Origin: Phycisphaerales bacterium
GTDB taxonomy: Bacteria; Planctomycetota; Phycisphaerae; Phycisphaerales; UBA1924
Length of the DNA: 64,000 nt
Assembly (NCBI GenBank): GCA_020845755.1
Contig: JADLFE010000013.1
Span: 88,701 to 152,700, forward strand
Direction of reading: 5' to 3'
In this document: piece after piece, positions 54,390 through 63,953 of the stretch
Layout: the number at the start of each line of letters is the position of its first letter
How positions within the stretch are numbered: the first letter of the stretch is position 1
Translations under genes and position numbers: made by a program
Notes under the pieces: model-generated
The model's input: only the letters and a program-made list of their open reading frames with translations
Databases searched by the model: none
Told to the model about the DNA's origin: nothing

Positions 54390-55517
54390 ATGGCGGTGTC
54401 GCGGCTGAGCCTGCCGCAGCTTGCGCCGCGCGCGGGCGCACCCGCAGCCGACCGCGCGCACGCGCCGGACTGCTCGGAGTGTCCGCCGCCCGCGCCCGAT
54501 CACGTTCGCGCGGCGCGGCGCATGATCGACTCCCACGGCCGGGTCATCCGCGACCTGCGTCTGAGCATCACCGACCGCTGCAACTTCCGGTGCGTCTATT
54601 GCATGGACCCCGGGGTGCGGTTCATGGAGCGCGAGCGCCTTCTGACCACGCCCGAGATCATCCGCGTCGCGCGCGTGGCGGCGTCGCTGGGCGTGCGGAA
54701 GATCCGGCTGACCGGCGGCGAGCCGACGCTCCACCCCGAACTCACCGAGATCATCGGCGGGATCCGCGCCGCGACCGACGTCGAGATCGCGATGATCACC
54801 AACGCGTCGCGCCTGTCGCGTGCCGCGCTCCGCGAGTGGAAACAGGCCGGGCTCGAGCGGGTCACCATCAGCATCGATTCCCTGCGTCCGGAGCGATTCG
54901 CCAGGCTCACACGCTCGACCTGCACGCCCGGCGACGTGCTCGACGGCGTGTCGATGTGCCTCGACGAGGGCCTCACGCCGCTGAAGCTCAACGCGGTGCT
55001 GATCCGCGGCTTCAACGACGACGAGGCGCCGATGCTGGCCGAACTGGCGCGCCGGTTCGGGATCGAGATGCGGTTCATCGAGTACATGCCGCTGGATTCG
55101 GGGCGGGCGTGGGACCCGTCCAAGTGGGTCGCGGCGGCCGAGACGCGTCGCGCGATCGGGGCCCGCCACGAGCTGGTCGCGTGCGGCGACGACGAGGCGT
55201 CGAGCACGGCGCGCACGTACCGCTTCGCCGACCTGCCGCGCGACGCCTCCGCGCGGATCGGCTTCATCGCGCCGGTGAGCAGCCCGTTCTGCGGCGCGTG
55301 CAGTCGCCTGCGTCTGACGGCCGACGGCAAGGTCCGCCCGTGCCTGTTCAGCACGCGTGAGTGGGACCTGCGCGCGCTTCTCCGCGGCCCATCGACGAGC
55401 GACGACGCGATCGCCGGGTTCCTGATCGACGCGACGTGGACCAAGCAGGCCGGGCACGGGATCGCCACGCCGGAGTTCGAGCAGCCCGCCCGCTCGATGT
55501 CCGCCATCGGCGGCTGA
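54390..55517 (+). CDS. moaA: GTP 3',8-cyclase MoaA (molybdenum cofactor biosynthesis)
   Basis: 375 residues from ATG at 54390; GTG codons upstream (54315, 54363) are alternatives. An Ala/Pro-rich extension of about 45 residues precedes the usual start IDSHGRVIRDLRLSITDR. The radical-SAM cluster is CNFRCVYCM (CxxxCxxC) and the second C-terminal cluster is in CGACSRLRLTADGKVRPCLF. TGGEPTLHPEL and ISIDSLRPERFARLT are also family-typical. It converts GTP to the cyclic pyranopterin precursor with MoaC. No other moa gene is visible, so the pathway is encoded elsewhere. Confidence 0.92.
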   Translation: MAVSRLSLPQLAPRAGAPAADRAHAPDCSECPPPAPDHVRAARRMIDSHGRVIRDLRLSITDRCNFRCVYCMDPGVRFMERERLLTTPEIIRVARVAASLGVRKIRLTGGEPTLHPELTEIIGGIRAATDVEIAMITNASRLSRAALREWKQAGLERVTISIDSLRPERFARLTRSTCTPGDVLDGVSMCLDEGLTPLKLNAVLIRGFNDDEAPMLAELARRFGIEMRFIEYMPLDSGRAWDPSKWVAAAETRRAIGARHELVACGDDEASSTARTYRFADLPRDASARIGFIAPVSSPFCGACSRLRLTADGKVRPCLFSTREWDLRALLRGPSTSDDAIAGFLIDATWTKQAGHGIATPEFEQPARSMSAIGG

Positions 55518-55598
55518 TCGGCACGCCGCCGCGCCCACTGGGTGTCACGACTTCCTGTCCGTGGTCGGCTTGCGCAATCGTGTAAACTCTCACCGCGC

Positions 55599-56345
55599 AT
55601 GCCGCCCGACACTCTCGCCATCCTCGCCGCGCTCTTCCTGGTCGTTGGCGCGCTCTACGCCGCGGTCGGGCACGCCGGGGCATCCGGCTATCTGGCCGTG
55701 ATGGCGATCATGAGCGTTGAGCCCGCGCTCATGCGAGCGACGGCCCTCTCGATCAACATCCTGGTGGCCACCATCGCGTTCGTGCAGTTCGCGCGCGCGG
55801 GCCACTTTCGATGGGGGCTCTTCTGGCCCTTCGCGGCCGCATCGATTCCCGCAGCATTCCTCGGTGGAAAGACCGAGATGCCCTCGCACGCGCTGAAGAT
55901 CGCGATCGGCGTGGTGCTGCTGCTTACCGCGATTCGCATGGCGAATGTCGCGTGGCGCCCGCCTGTCGTGCCGCTGCAGACGCGCCCGCCGCATGTGCCG
56001 GCGATGCTCGCGGTCGGCGCTCTGCTCGGCTTGGTCGCGGGGCTGACCGGAACGGGAGGCGGAATATTCCTGAGCCCCGTGCTCCTGCTTCTGCGCTGGG
56101 CGGATCCGAAGCGTACCGCCGCAACCTCGTCGCTCTTCATCTGGGTCAACTCAATCGCCGGCGTCGCGGGCCTGGTGCATGACGGGCGGACTCCGCCGCT
56201 GTCCCTTTGGCCGCTCGCCGTGTGCGCAGTCATCGGTGGCCTGATCGGCGCGACCCTCGGCAGTCGGCGCGCTACGCCCCGCGCCTTGAACTACGTTCTC
56301 GCGCTCGTGCTGCTGGTCGCCGGAGTGAAACTCGTGTTGGGATGA
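55599..56345 (+). CDS. TauE/SafE (TSUP) family permease
   Basis: 248 residues with about seven transmembrane segments (AILAALFLVVGALYAAVGHA, ATALSINILVATIAFVQFA, LFWPFAAASIPAAFLGG, IAIGVVLLLTAIRMANVAW, LAVGALLGLVAGLTGTGGGI, FIWVNSIAGVAGLVHDG, LNYVLALVLLVAGVKLVLG). GHAGASGYLAVMA and GLTGTGGGIFLSPVLLLL are the two TSUP repeat motifs. The family moves sulfur-containing or organic anions across the membrane; the substrate is not predictable. A TAAACT hexamer lies 10 nt before the ATG and no Shine-Dalgarno site is seen, so the leader would be very short. Confidence 0.88.
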   Translation: MPPDTLAILAALFLVVGALYAAVGHAGASGYLAVMAIMSVEPALMRATALSINILVATIAFVQFARAGHFRWGLFWPFAAASIPAAFLGGKTEMPSHALKIAIGVVLLLTAIRMANVAWRPPVVPLQTRPPHVPAMLAVGALLGLVAGLTGTGGGIFLSPVLLLLRWADPKRTAATSSLFIWVNSIAGVAGLVHDGRTPPLSLWPLAVCAVIGGLIGATLGSRRATPRALNYVLALVLLVAGVKLVLG

Positions 56346-57100
56346 TGCGCGACGCAGCGTGTCCGGGTACGGCACCGATTCAATGGGCAGAAACCGTGTG
56401 TTGGTCACGCGTGCGGTGCGCGACGGTGCCGTGGAGGCGTTACAAGCGTTACTGCTCGGACCGCTCCCATAGGTGCATCGCATTCGTCTCAGAGCATGGC
56501 GTGTGGCTCTCCTGGGCTTGCCGCTCGCGTGCGAGTGGGAGAAGCGCCGAGTCCCGGAAGGCGCTGGCGACTCTACTCGATGGACAATCGGCAAATCGCT
56601 GTGCGAGACAATTTCTCAGGAGGGTGCCGTGCTGTACTCGTGTGAGGAGTAGTGCCGAGGGAGTGTCGCAAGCGCATGCGTGAGCGACTCTGCCGACATC
56701 CCGAGCGATTCCCGCGCAGAACTCGATCATGAATGACGGCACCATGGATACCTGCTTCCATGTCGAATGGACATTCATATGGATCACGCTGGCACCGCCA
56801 GTCAACAACCGTTCACAACCGGACACGTTGCACAACCGGAGGCGCGAAATAGGTTGGATCTTGGGTCTCAGCCTGGGTCTCAGATGGACTGAGCGGGCAT
56901 TTGACACAGTGCCAGTGGTATGAAAGCCAGGGCGAGCGATTCGTGACAACCAACCCGTACGAAGCACGCTGCTCGACATCTCACCGATCTCGAGCGAGTG
57001 CGTCCATGCCCGTCACAAACAGCAGGAGCCGGTGGGGATGCCGCCGGCTCTCGCCGTGTTCAATGAAAATGGCCGTGGGTGCTCGTGTGCGAGCCGGGGT
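56346..57100. other. gene-free stretch, 755 bp, lower G+C
   Basis: No frame shows a credible protein or family motif; small frames such as 56729-56923 lack a ribosome-binding site. G+C appears lower than in the flanking genes. It contains a tandem-like GGGTCTCAGCCTGGGTCTCAG near 56866 and the terminator-like hairpin at 57026-57050. It may include decayed sequence. Confidence 0.5.
57026..57050 (-). terminator. likely terminator hairpin of the 57101-60535 gene
   Basis: GAGCCGGTGG/CCGCCGGCTC (10 bp, one G-T) with loop GGATG, 51 bp after the minus-strand stop. The following minus-strand sequence CTGCTGTTTGTG is only weakly T-rich. Confidence 0.5.
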
Positions 57101-60100
57101 TTAGCACCCTATCTCAAAGTGTTCTGCGAATGCGTCATAGTCCAGGCCGTTCACGAACCCGTCGCGGTTGAAGTCCGCGCCCAGTTCGCCCGTCTCGAAC
57201 AGTTCCGCGTACTGGTCGTAGTCCAGCGCATTCACGAAGCCGTCGTGGTTCACGTCCGCGCCGCACACGATCAGCACCACGTCATCGCTCTGGACCCACT
57301 CGTTGCACTTCACTGCGCCGACAAAGCAACGCAGGCGCAGTTCGTTCGGCAACTCGTACCCGTGATAGAAGTATGCGGGGTCGATCGTCACCTGGATCGT
57401 GTCCGGCGACAGGACCGCCGCGCTCAGGACACTGTTGGACATCCCATCCGTCACGGGCTCCCACTGGGTGTCGTTCTGGAGGTTGAGCCATTCCCAGTGA
57501 TACTCAAGGTTGCCGAATTCGGTGGTGGCGCTGGTGGTGAGGATCATGCTCCCGCCGGGCGAGGTCTGGCCGCCGACGGGCTGGTCGGTGATGGCCGGGT
57601 TGCACACGGGCGGATCGACGGTGACGAGCACGCGGTCGGGTTCGTATGTCAGGTGGGCGCGGTTGCTGGCAAAGTCCGGCGAGAGCACGAGTTGGTCGAA
57701 GGTACCTACCACCGAATTGGCTGTGAGAACTTCGTAGGTCTGCCCGATCGTCAGGCTGTCGCCTGTCAAGGGGTTACCATATACAAAGCCGGCCAGAACC
57801 CACTTGTCAATCCGGAGCGTGCCGTCGATCGCGGCCGTTCCTCCAACCACCAGCCGGGATTGGATCTTGTGATGGTATTCGCCGGATATGTCGTCGTGGA
57901 AGTATCCACACGCCGCATGAACCGACGCTGACGCGTCCATCGTCAATGAGCCGGCGATTGTGAAATCCGAGTGGTCCGCCCAGTATTCTGGGAAGGGAAC
58001 AGATTGATCAGCGACGACCTCCGCGCCGAGTGACGCGGTGAAGTCGCCGGGCCACGTGCCGTTCCCGCCGATGCCCGCGCCGACGCCGAAGGTCAGGTTG
58101 TAGTCAACCAGGTCCGTCCCCGGCCCCATCAGCAGCGTGTCGCAGGTGATATCCGCGTTCACGCGGTTGCTCCCCACCTGGATCAGCGGGTTGCCCGTCG
58201 CGCCGCCCGTGATGTGGGCCGTCGCGCCGGGTTTGAACCGATGCGTCCGCACCTCGGCGTTGTTCACAAGGTTCAGGGTGCCGACCGCGTTGACATCCGC
58301 CGGGTCGCCGACGTTGATCGTCTCCGAGTTCACCCACACCAGCCCCGGGCCCTCGAGCGTGACCGTGCCCGAGTTGCTCGCTCCGCCCATTCCGGTGCCG
58401 ATGTAGGTGTCGCCGGTGTTGAGCCGCCCGCCGCCCCGCACCTTGAGTTCCCCGGCGGCCGGGCCGCCGAAGCTGACCAGGTACAGCGCGCCGTCGACGT
58501 TGAGGGTCGAGTCGGCGTTCTCCACGATCACGACCGGCTCAGCGCCATACGTGCCGGCGAAGATCGCGCTGTGGGCGTTCACCACGCCGCCCAGTTGGAC
58601 TCGCATGGACGCGGTTCCCGCTGGGTTGCCGACGCGCAGGCCGGAAGAGGGCGTCGCGAAGGCATCGTCCAGCCCGCGGCTGGTGAGGCTGGAGTGATTG
58701 CGGACGACGATCCCGCCGCCGCCGGGCGCGGTGACGCTCGAACCGCACAGGACGTGCCCGAAGATGACGCTCGCGCCGTTGTCGATCAGGAGCGTGCCGT
58801 CGGTGCCGAAGGCGTTGCCGACCACCAGCGAGGAGGTGTCGTTGGAGGGGTTGGCGCTCCCGTAGATGCTGGACTCGGCGCCGTTGACCAGCACGTGCCC
58901 GCGGGCCGAGGGGTGGGCGCCGATCTCCAGGGCCTGGAATTCACCGGCCGCCAGCGAGATGTCGGCGCCGTTCTCGACGCGGAGCGTGCCGTGCCCCTGA
59001 TCGCCGACGGCGATGTGGGCCACGCCGCCCGCGCCGGTGAAGACCAGCGAGCGTCCCGCGCCGTCGAGGTTGAGTTGTCCCTCCGAGCCCGAGCCCTTGG
59101 CGATGGTGAGCGAGCGGAGGCTGTCGATGGTGCCGCCGGTCCAGTCCAAGAGCCCCGAGCCCTCGTCGCTGATGACCAGGGAATCGATCTGCAGCGTCCC
59201 GCCGTTCAAGTAAAGCCGCCCCGAAGTCGCGGGTCGACGCCCCAGCACGAGTTCGCCGGTGCGGAGCAATCCGCCGGCGTTGAGGTTCACGATCCCGGTG
59301 GTGACGTTGCCGTCGCCCTGGGCGTCTCCGAGAAAGACCCTGGTGGATGAGCGCGGGCCGGTCAACATGCCGTCGTTGTTGATCGTGACCGTGGCGGTGG
59401 CCCGCGTGCCGGCGCCGACCAGGAGGTTGGAGGAGAACCTGAGTTCGCCGTCTTCCAGAAGGAGCGTCGCGGCGGAGTCGGACCCGCTCCCGAGCTTGAT
59501 GTCGCCGGCGGCGTTCATCTTGCCGCCGAGTCCCACGACGAGGTTTGCCGTGCTCGTGTTCCCGACCCCGATCGAGGTCAGGCCGCCGCTGTTGAGCCAG
59601 CCGCCGATGACCGAGAGGGTGCTGCTCGAGTCGGTGTCGGGCGAGGTCACCAGCGTGAAGTCCGGCCTGCACCCGGTGGTCGGCTGGCTGAGTTGGGACG
59701 TTCCGAAGGCGAAGTACACGGAACCCGCGTTGACGACCACGCCCGCGATCTCGCGGTCATCCGGGAGCGTGACGACGTAATGGTCGTCGATCGAGAACGT
59801 GGCGATGGCCGACGAACTCGGACGCCCCGAGGGGTTCCAGTTGCTCGCGAGGTCCCAACTCCCCCCCTGCGCGTTGGTCCAGTTCACCGTCTCGTTTTCG
59901 CAAGGATTGCTTACGATGTCGATGTTGAGGCTCATGACATCGTTACCTCCGGTATTGATAAATTCGATATGATCCCCGCGAGCCACTACCAATCCCAGAT
60001 CGAGCGTGAACGAATCCCCGATACTCCCATTCCAGAGATCATGATCCCAATCGTTGTGAAGAATCCTAAAAAAGGACCCATCACCATCTGGGGCGAGATC

Positions 60101-60535
60101 GGTCATAGTGACATGAATACGGATGGGGCCCGCATAATCGGCCGCGGTCCAGAAAACCCGTATGGAACCTGGAGGACACCAGGCGACGACCCCCGGCTCG
60201 AAGGTTAAGTCAGAAAAAACGCCCCACTCGCGCCAATACCGGGTTAGTGTGGTCGCCTCTCCGACGCACTTGACTATGAAGTTCGTCGGGCCGCCGTCAT
60301 GTTGCCAATCAGCCACACCCACAACACTAAACACTTCAAGCCCACCGTACATGAAGGATGACTCGGGGTTGTCCGGAAAGCTCCAGTACTCGTTGATGGG
60401 GTTCTGGCCATTCCAATCTTGGGTGAGGTTCCAATGCCTTTGCTGGGCGTTGGCGTTGCGAGCCCCGCAACAGAGCACGGCGCAGCCAGCGACCGCGAGC
60501 AACAGTGCCGGGGATGTACGAGCTTGGGTTCGCAT
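57101..60535 (-). CDS. large secreted GC-type dockerin-domain protein with autotransporter-like repeats
   Basis: 1144 residues from ATG at 60535, with GGAGG 9 nt upstream; signal peptide ALLLAVAGCAVLCCGARNANA. After an N-terminal domain with DPLWNG-like calcium/jelly-roll features, residues about 240-900 contain many beta-helix-type repeats of the form GGxLxxGxLxLG, e.g. NLNAGGLLRTGELVLGRRP, LYLNGGTLQIDSLVIS and GTLRVENGADISLAAGEF, similar to autotransporter/PEP-CTERM barrel-less repeats. An Ig-like segment (ITDQPVGGQTSPGGSMIL) precedes the C-terminal EF-hand pair DVNHDGFVNALDYDQYAELF and DFNRDGFVNGLDYDAFAEHF, ending IGC. The shared module suggests the same surface-attachment route as the 17276 protein. 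Confidence 0.85.
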   Translation of the reverse strand: MRTQARTSPALLLAVAGCAVLCCGARNANAQQRHWNLTQDWNGQNPINEYWSFPDNPESSFMYGGLEVFSVVGVADWQHDGGPTNFIVKCVGEATTLTRYWREWGVFSDLTFEPGVVAWCPPGSIRVFWTAADYAGPIRIHVTMTDLAPDGDGSFFRILHNDWDHDLWNGSIGDSFTLDLGLVVARGDHIEFINTGGNDVMSLNIDIVSNPCENETVNWTNAQGGSWDLASNWNPSGRPSSSAIATFSIDDHYVVTLPDDREIAGVVVNAGSVYFAFGTSQLSQPTTGCRPDFTLVTSPDTDSSSTLSVIGGWLNSGGLTSIGVGNTSTANLVVGLGGKMNAAGDIKLGSGSDSAATLLLEDGELRFSSNLLVGAGTRATATVTINNDGMLTGPRSSTRVFLGDAQGDGNVTTGIVNLNAGGLLRTGELVLGRRPATSGRLYLNGGTLQIDSLVISDEGSGLLDWTGGTIDSLRSLTIAKGSGSEGQLNLDGAGRSLVFTGAGGVAHIAVGDQGHGTLRVENGADISLAAGEFQALEIGAHPSARGHVLVNGAESSIYGSANPSNDTSSLVVGNAFGTDGTLLIDNGASVIFGHVLCGSSVTAPGGGGIVVRNHSSLTSRGLDDAFATPSSGLRVGNPAGTASMRVQLGGVVNAHSAIFAGTYGAEPVVIVENADSTLNVDGALYLVSFGGPAAGELKVRGGGRLNTGDTYIGTGMGGASNSGTVTLEGPGLVWVNSETINVGDPADVNAVGTLNLVNNAEVRTHRFKPGATAHITGGATGNPLIQVGSNRVNADITCDTLLMGPGTDLVDYNLTFGVGAGIGGNGTWPGDFTASLGAEVVADQSVPFPEYWADHSDFTIAGSLTMDASASVHAACGYFHDDISGEYHHKIQSRLVVGGTAAIDGTLRIDKWVLAGFVYGNPLTGDSLTIGQTYEVLTANSVVGTFDQLVLSPDFASNRAHLTYEPDRVLVTVDPPVCNPAITDQPVGGQTSPGGSMILTTSATTEFGNLEYHWEWLNLQNDTQWEPVTDGMSNSVLSAAVLSPDTIQVTIDPAYFYHGYELPNELRLRCFVGAVKCNEWVQSDDVVLIVCGADVNHDGFVNALDYDQYAELFETGELGADFNRDGFVNGLDYDAFAEHFEIGC

Positions 60536-60756
60536 GATGTTCAGCCTCCAACGCGGCCTGACAACCCCCAACCCGCCCATGCGGATCGTGAAGCCGGCCT
60601 CGTACCCACTGAAACTCCATCTGCGCGCGCGAGTGTGCGCCAAATTGGAAAAATGGCGCGAAATACGGGCGCCGAAGGAAAATCACACGAAATCAAGCGG
60701 CGGTGAGAGTCCCAACCGATCGATCGGCGTGCCAATCGGGGTGTGTTTCGTTTGCC

Positions 60757-63228
60757 TTACTTCGCCAGGCCCAGCACCTCGCGGGCCGCTCGATGCAGTT
60801 CTTCGCCCGTCGGTGGCTCGGGCAGTCTGGGCTCGCCTGGGTGCTCGGCGTCCAAGTAGGAATACAAGCGACTGCCCACCTGAGCGAACTCGGTGTCGCG
60901 GAGCAGACCCGCGACATCCGCCGGCACAAGTCCGAGTCCGGCGAACGAATGAAGCCCGGAGTAGGAGACCGGCACCCGCGAGAGTTCCCAGGGACGGACG
61001 CCGACTTTGGTGCTGATGGCGTGTTCAATCACCGCGAGCCGCTCGCGCTCGCCCAGGGCGCTCCACCATTGCTCGGCGAGCGGGATGAATCGGCGGATGC
61101 AGCGATTGGGTGACTCATTGTTGATCGAGTTCGTGTACACACAGAGAGCCTTGAGGTTCTCGCCGTGGGCTTCGAGCCACGCGCCCACCTGAAAGCCCGC
61201 GACGCTGTTGCCCCCGACTTTCGGATCGAAGTACCAGGTCTCGAAGCGTTTGAGCGCGTCGTCGGTGTGGCCACGGGCCAGGTCGATGAGAATCCCCACC
61301 CGCATCAATTGAGACTCGTCCCTCAATGCCAGCCCACGCGCCTGTGAAAGCAGCATGCCCGCCAATTCGATATCGCCAACACCCCACGCGGCCTCGGCGT
61401 GGGCGGCGCGAAGAAAACTCACGCCGCGGAAGGCACGATCCGCATCCTCGAGCCGCGGATAGGCGCGCCCGTGCTGCTGGGCGTAGATGAAGTAGAGCCC
61501 GAGGCCGGCCCGGACGAAGGCGCCGGGTTCGCCGTGGTGCTCGAGCTCCTGCCACGCCTCGACCGCGGGGAGCATCTCGCTGGTGGCGTAGCTCATCATG
61601 CCCAGCGCGATGAGTTCGTCGCTTCCCCGCGCTTCGGGCGGGAGCGGTGGGGGCGGGCTGTCCGCTGGGATCCGACTCCACGCCTCGAGCCACGTGCAGG
61701 CGAGCGGCGCGCGCCGGAGCAGTTCATCGCTGAAGCGGATCGCCCCACGTCCGGACGTGTCCAGCGACATCATCGCGGCCAGCGCGTCACGCTCCAGCAG
61801 CGTGCGATCGTCCCACGGCTGGAAACGCAGTGCCGCGCCGTACTCCGACAGCGCCCGCGCCACCACGTCGCGGCTGACCTTGGGTGGCCCGGGAAAGTGG
61901 TATGCAAAGAACCCCGCATTGGCGAAGGTGCTGGTGTCGCGCGGATCGAGCAGCGCCAGCCACGCACGCTCGCGCGCGCCCTGGGCCCAGCGCGGCGCGA
62001 TCACCAGCCCGAATGTTGCAGCGCCAACCAGCAGCAAGGCCACCAGCGCGCCGATGATCGAACCGCGGAACGCCTGGCGATTGCGGCGCAGCATCTTCAC
62101 GCCGCGGCTGACGAGGCCGGGCCGGCGCGCCAGGATCGGCCGCTCGGCCAGCATGCGCTCCAGATCGTCCGCCATCGCGGTCGCACTGGCGTAGCGATCT
62201 TCGCGGCGCGGCGCCATGGCCTTCTGCACGATCGTCTCAAGATCGCGAGGTACGTCGGGCGCCAGGGCGCGGAGCGACACGGCGCCGCGCTCGATCGCCG
62301 CCATCACTTCGCCGGGCGCTCGCCCGGCGAACGGCGTGCGCAGCGCCAGCGCGTGGAAGAGAGTTGCGCCCAGTGAATAAACGTCGCTCTTGGCGTCAAC
62401 CGCGCCGATCCCGCCCGCGAGTTGCTCCGGCGATGCGTACGCGGGTGTTCCCACGAACCCCTCGGCCCTGGTCGCCACACCGGACTCCGGGTCACGCACC
62501 AGACCAAAGTCCGAAAGCAGCGGCGTGCAGTCGCGTCGCAGAAGTATGTTCGATGGCTTCACGTCGCGGTGCAGCAGACCTGCCTCGTGGACCGCTTCGA
62601 GCGCCCGCGCGATCGCGACACCCAGCCGAGCCACCAGCATCCAGTACGGAATCTCGCCCAGCACCGACGAACCCGAGCCGAGATATGCACGGACATCTTC
62701 GGTCCGCGGCGGTGTTCCGCGCGAGTTCAGGTGATCGATCACGTCATGCAGCGAGGCGCCGTCCACCAACTCCATGGCAAAGGCGATTAGCCCACCCTCA
62801 CGCACCACATCATGAACGGTTACCACATGGGGATGACGCAGGCGTGCGACCGCGTTGGCCTCGGCCTGGAATCGATCGCGTGCGCGCGCCGACACCGCAG
62901 CCCCCGCGGGCAAGACCTTGAGCGCCACCGAACGCCCGCCCAGCCGCTCCTGACGCGCCAGATACACCGAGCCCATCGCTCCCGAGCCGAGTTCCGACAA
63001 CACCGTGTAACCGGGCACCGATGGCGATGGTCCGGCGGGCACTCCCATCACCGCCACGTCCCTGGCGAGCGCCAGCAATCTCTCCGCGTGATCGGAGAGG
63101 TCCGGGCGATCAGGGAATAGTGTGTCCGGGGGAATCGGTACTCCGTCTTCCCACGAGGCCAGCGCACGCTCAAAGGCCGCATCGAGCAGTACCTGGTCCG
63201 ATTCGGACATCGCCGTGCCCGTCGCCAT
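60757..63228 (-). CDS. eukaryotic-like Ser/Thr protein kinase with membrane segment and large C-terminal domain
   Basis: 823 residues from ATG at 63228; an upstream TTG (63279) would overlap the sigma gene. Kinase motifs: glycine loop GSGAMGSVYLARQE (about 81-94), the ATP lysine in VALKVLP (about 104), HRDVKPSNILL, DFGLVRD and GTPAYASPEQLAGG. A transmembrane helix (GSIIGALVALLLVGAATFGL) follows the kinase domain. The ~400-residue C-terminal part (DRTLLERDALAAMM, AHAEAAWGVGDIELAGMLLS) appears helical, TPR-like and sits on the other side of the membrane. It follows the ECF sigma gene at 63270, with a 41-bp gap, so it likely controls or is controlled with that sigma factor. Confidence 0.9.
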   Translation of the reverse strand: MATGTAMSESDQVLLDAAFERALASWEDGVPIPPDTLFPDRPDLSDHAERLLALARDVAVMGVPAGPSPSVPGYTVLSELGSGAMGSVYLARQERLGGRSVALKVLPAGAAVSARARDRFQAEANAVARLRHPHVVTVHDVVREGGLIAFAMELVDGASLHDVIDHLNSRGTPPRTEDVRAYLGSGSSVLGEIPYWMLVARLGVAIARALEAVHEAGLLHRDVKPSNILLRRDCTPLLSDFGLVRDPESGVATRAEGFVGTPAYASPEQLAGGIGAVDAKSDVYSLGATLFHALALRTPFAGRAPGEVMAAIERGAVSLRALAPDVPRDLETIVQKAMAPRREDRYASATAMADDLERMLAERPILARRPGLVSRGVKMLRRNRQAFRGSIIGALVALLLVGAATFGLVIAPRWAQGARERAWLALLDPRDTSTFANAGFFAYHFPGPPKVSRDVVARALSEYGAALRFQPWDDRTLLERDALAAMMSLDTSGRGAIRFSDELLRRAPLACTWLEAWSRIPADSPPPPLPPEARGSDELIALGMMSYATSEMLPAVEAWQELEHHGEPGAFVRAGLGLYFIYAQQHGRAYPRLEDADRAFRGVSFLRAAHAEAAWGVGDIELAGMLLSQARGLALRDESQLMRVGILIDLARGHTDDALKRFETWYFDPKVGGNSVAGFQVGAWLEAHGENLKALCVYTNSINNESPNRCIRRFIPLAEQWWSALGERERLAVIEHAISTKVGVRPWELSRVPVSYSGLHSFAGLGLVPADVAGLLRDTEFAQVGSRLYSYLDAEHPGEPRLPEPPTGEELHRAAREVLGLAK

Positions 63229-63269
63229 TTCCCGCCGAGCCTGGCTGTGATGCGCGTTGTTCACATCAC

Positions 63270-63902
63270 TCAAACGCAATCTGTACCGCCGATTGTCGGG
63301 TCACCGACAGAATTTCGCGTACTTCGCCCGATTCCGGCCTCGCGGAGGCGTCGCCTATACAACTCCGCCCCCCGGCGAAGCCTCGATCGGACCTCGGCCA
63401 TGGTCAGGCCAAGTTCGGTCGCAATCTGTTCGAGCCCGAGTTGATGGAACAGTCGCAGGCGCACGACCTCGCGCAGGTCGACGGGGACTCGCTCGATCGC
63501 GTCCGACATCGCGGCCGCCTGCTCGCGATGTCGCGCCAGGCGGCTCGGCGTTCCCGATCCCTTCGCGGCGACGCCGCCCCACGAGCCGGGCGCGACGTGC
63601 TTCTGTCCGCCGCCGCGCTTGATCGCGCTGGAAGATCTGAGGACGTCTTTGATGCGATGATCAATGATCCTGAGTACCCAGGCACGGAACGCGCGGGGAG
63701 ACGCGAACTTGGCGTCGGCGTGCCCGCGCCACGCGCGCACGAGGGACTCCTGCAGAATGTCCTCGGGGTCAAGCCGCCCCCGCAGCGATGGGCCCAGGCG
63801 CGATTGAATGACCACCAGCAGCGATGCGGGACCGACCGACTCGACCAGTCGCTCCCACTCGCCCGGCAAAGCGCTAGTGACCTGACTTGAACAAGGGCGC
63901 AA
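63270..63902 (-). CDS. ECF-family RNA polymerase sigma factor
   Basis: 210 residues from a TTG at 63902 (a TTG further in, at LPGEWERLV, is an alternative). Region 2: RLDPEDILQESLVRAWRG, with FRAWVLRIIDHRIKDVLR for DNA melting and -10 binding. Region 4: ERVPVDLREVVRLRLFHQLG and TMAEVRSRLRRGAELYRRRL. It lacks a canonical anti-sigma gene next to it and is paired instead with a membrane Ser/Thr kinase, an arrangement common in planctomycetes. The kinase may regulate the sigma factor by phosphorylation; this is inference from linkage. Confidence 0.88.
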   Translation of the reverse strand: MRPCSSQVTSALPGEWERLVESVGPASLLVVIQSRLGPSLRGRLDPEDILQESLVRAWRGHADAKFASPRAFRAWVLRIIDHRIKDVLRSSSAIKRGGGQKHVAPGSWGGVAAKGSGTPSRLARHREQAAAMSDAIERVPVDLREVVRLRLFHQLGLEQIATELGLTMAEVRSRLRRGAELYRRRLREAGIGRSTRNSVGDPTIGGTDCV

Positions 63903-63953
63903 CCGATTGCAAGGGCGGCGCGTATCGACTTCGGGGTATTCTGGAGTCGAGCC

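Noticed and set aside
54096..55538. A 480-codon minus-strand open frame opposite the CMD-like gene and moaA
   Set aside because: MoaA motifs lie in the plus frame; the antisense translation has only Arg/Ala/Gly-rich shadow sequence.
56899..56921. TTGACA followed by TATGAA near 56.9 kb as a promoter
   Set aside because: The spacer is about 12 nt, too short, and no supported gene follows on that strand.
56449..56979. A 176-codon minus-strand frame in the gap after the TSUP gene
   Set aside because: No ribosome-binding site, no motif, and composition unlike neighbouring genes; treated as non-coding.
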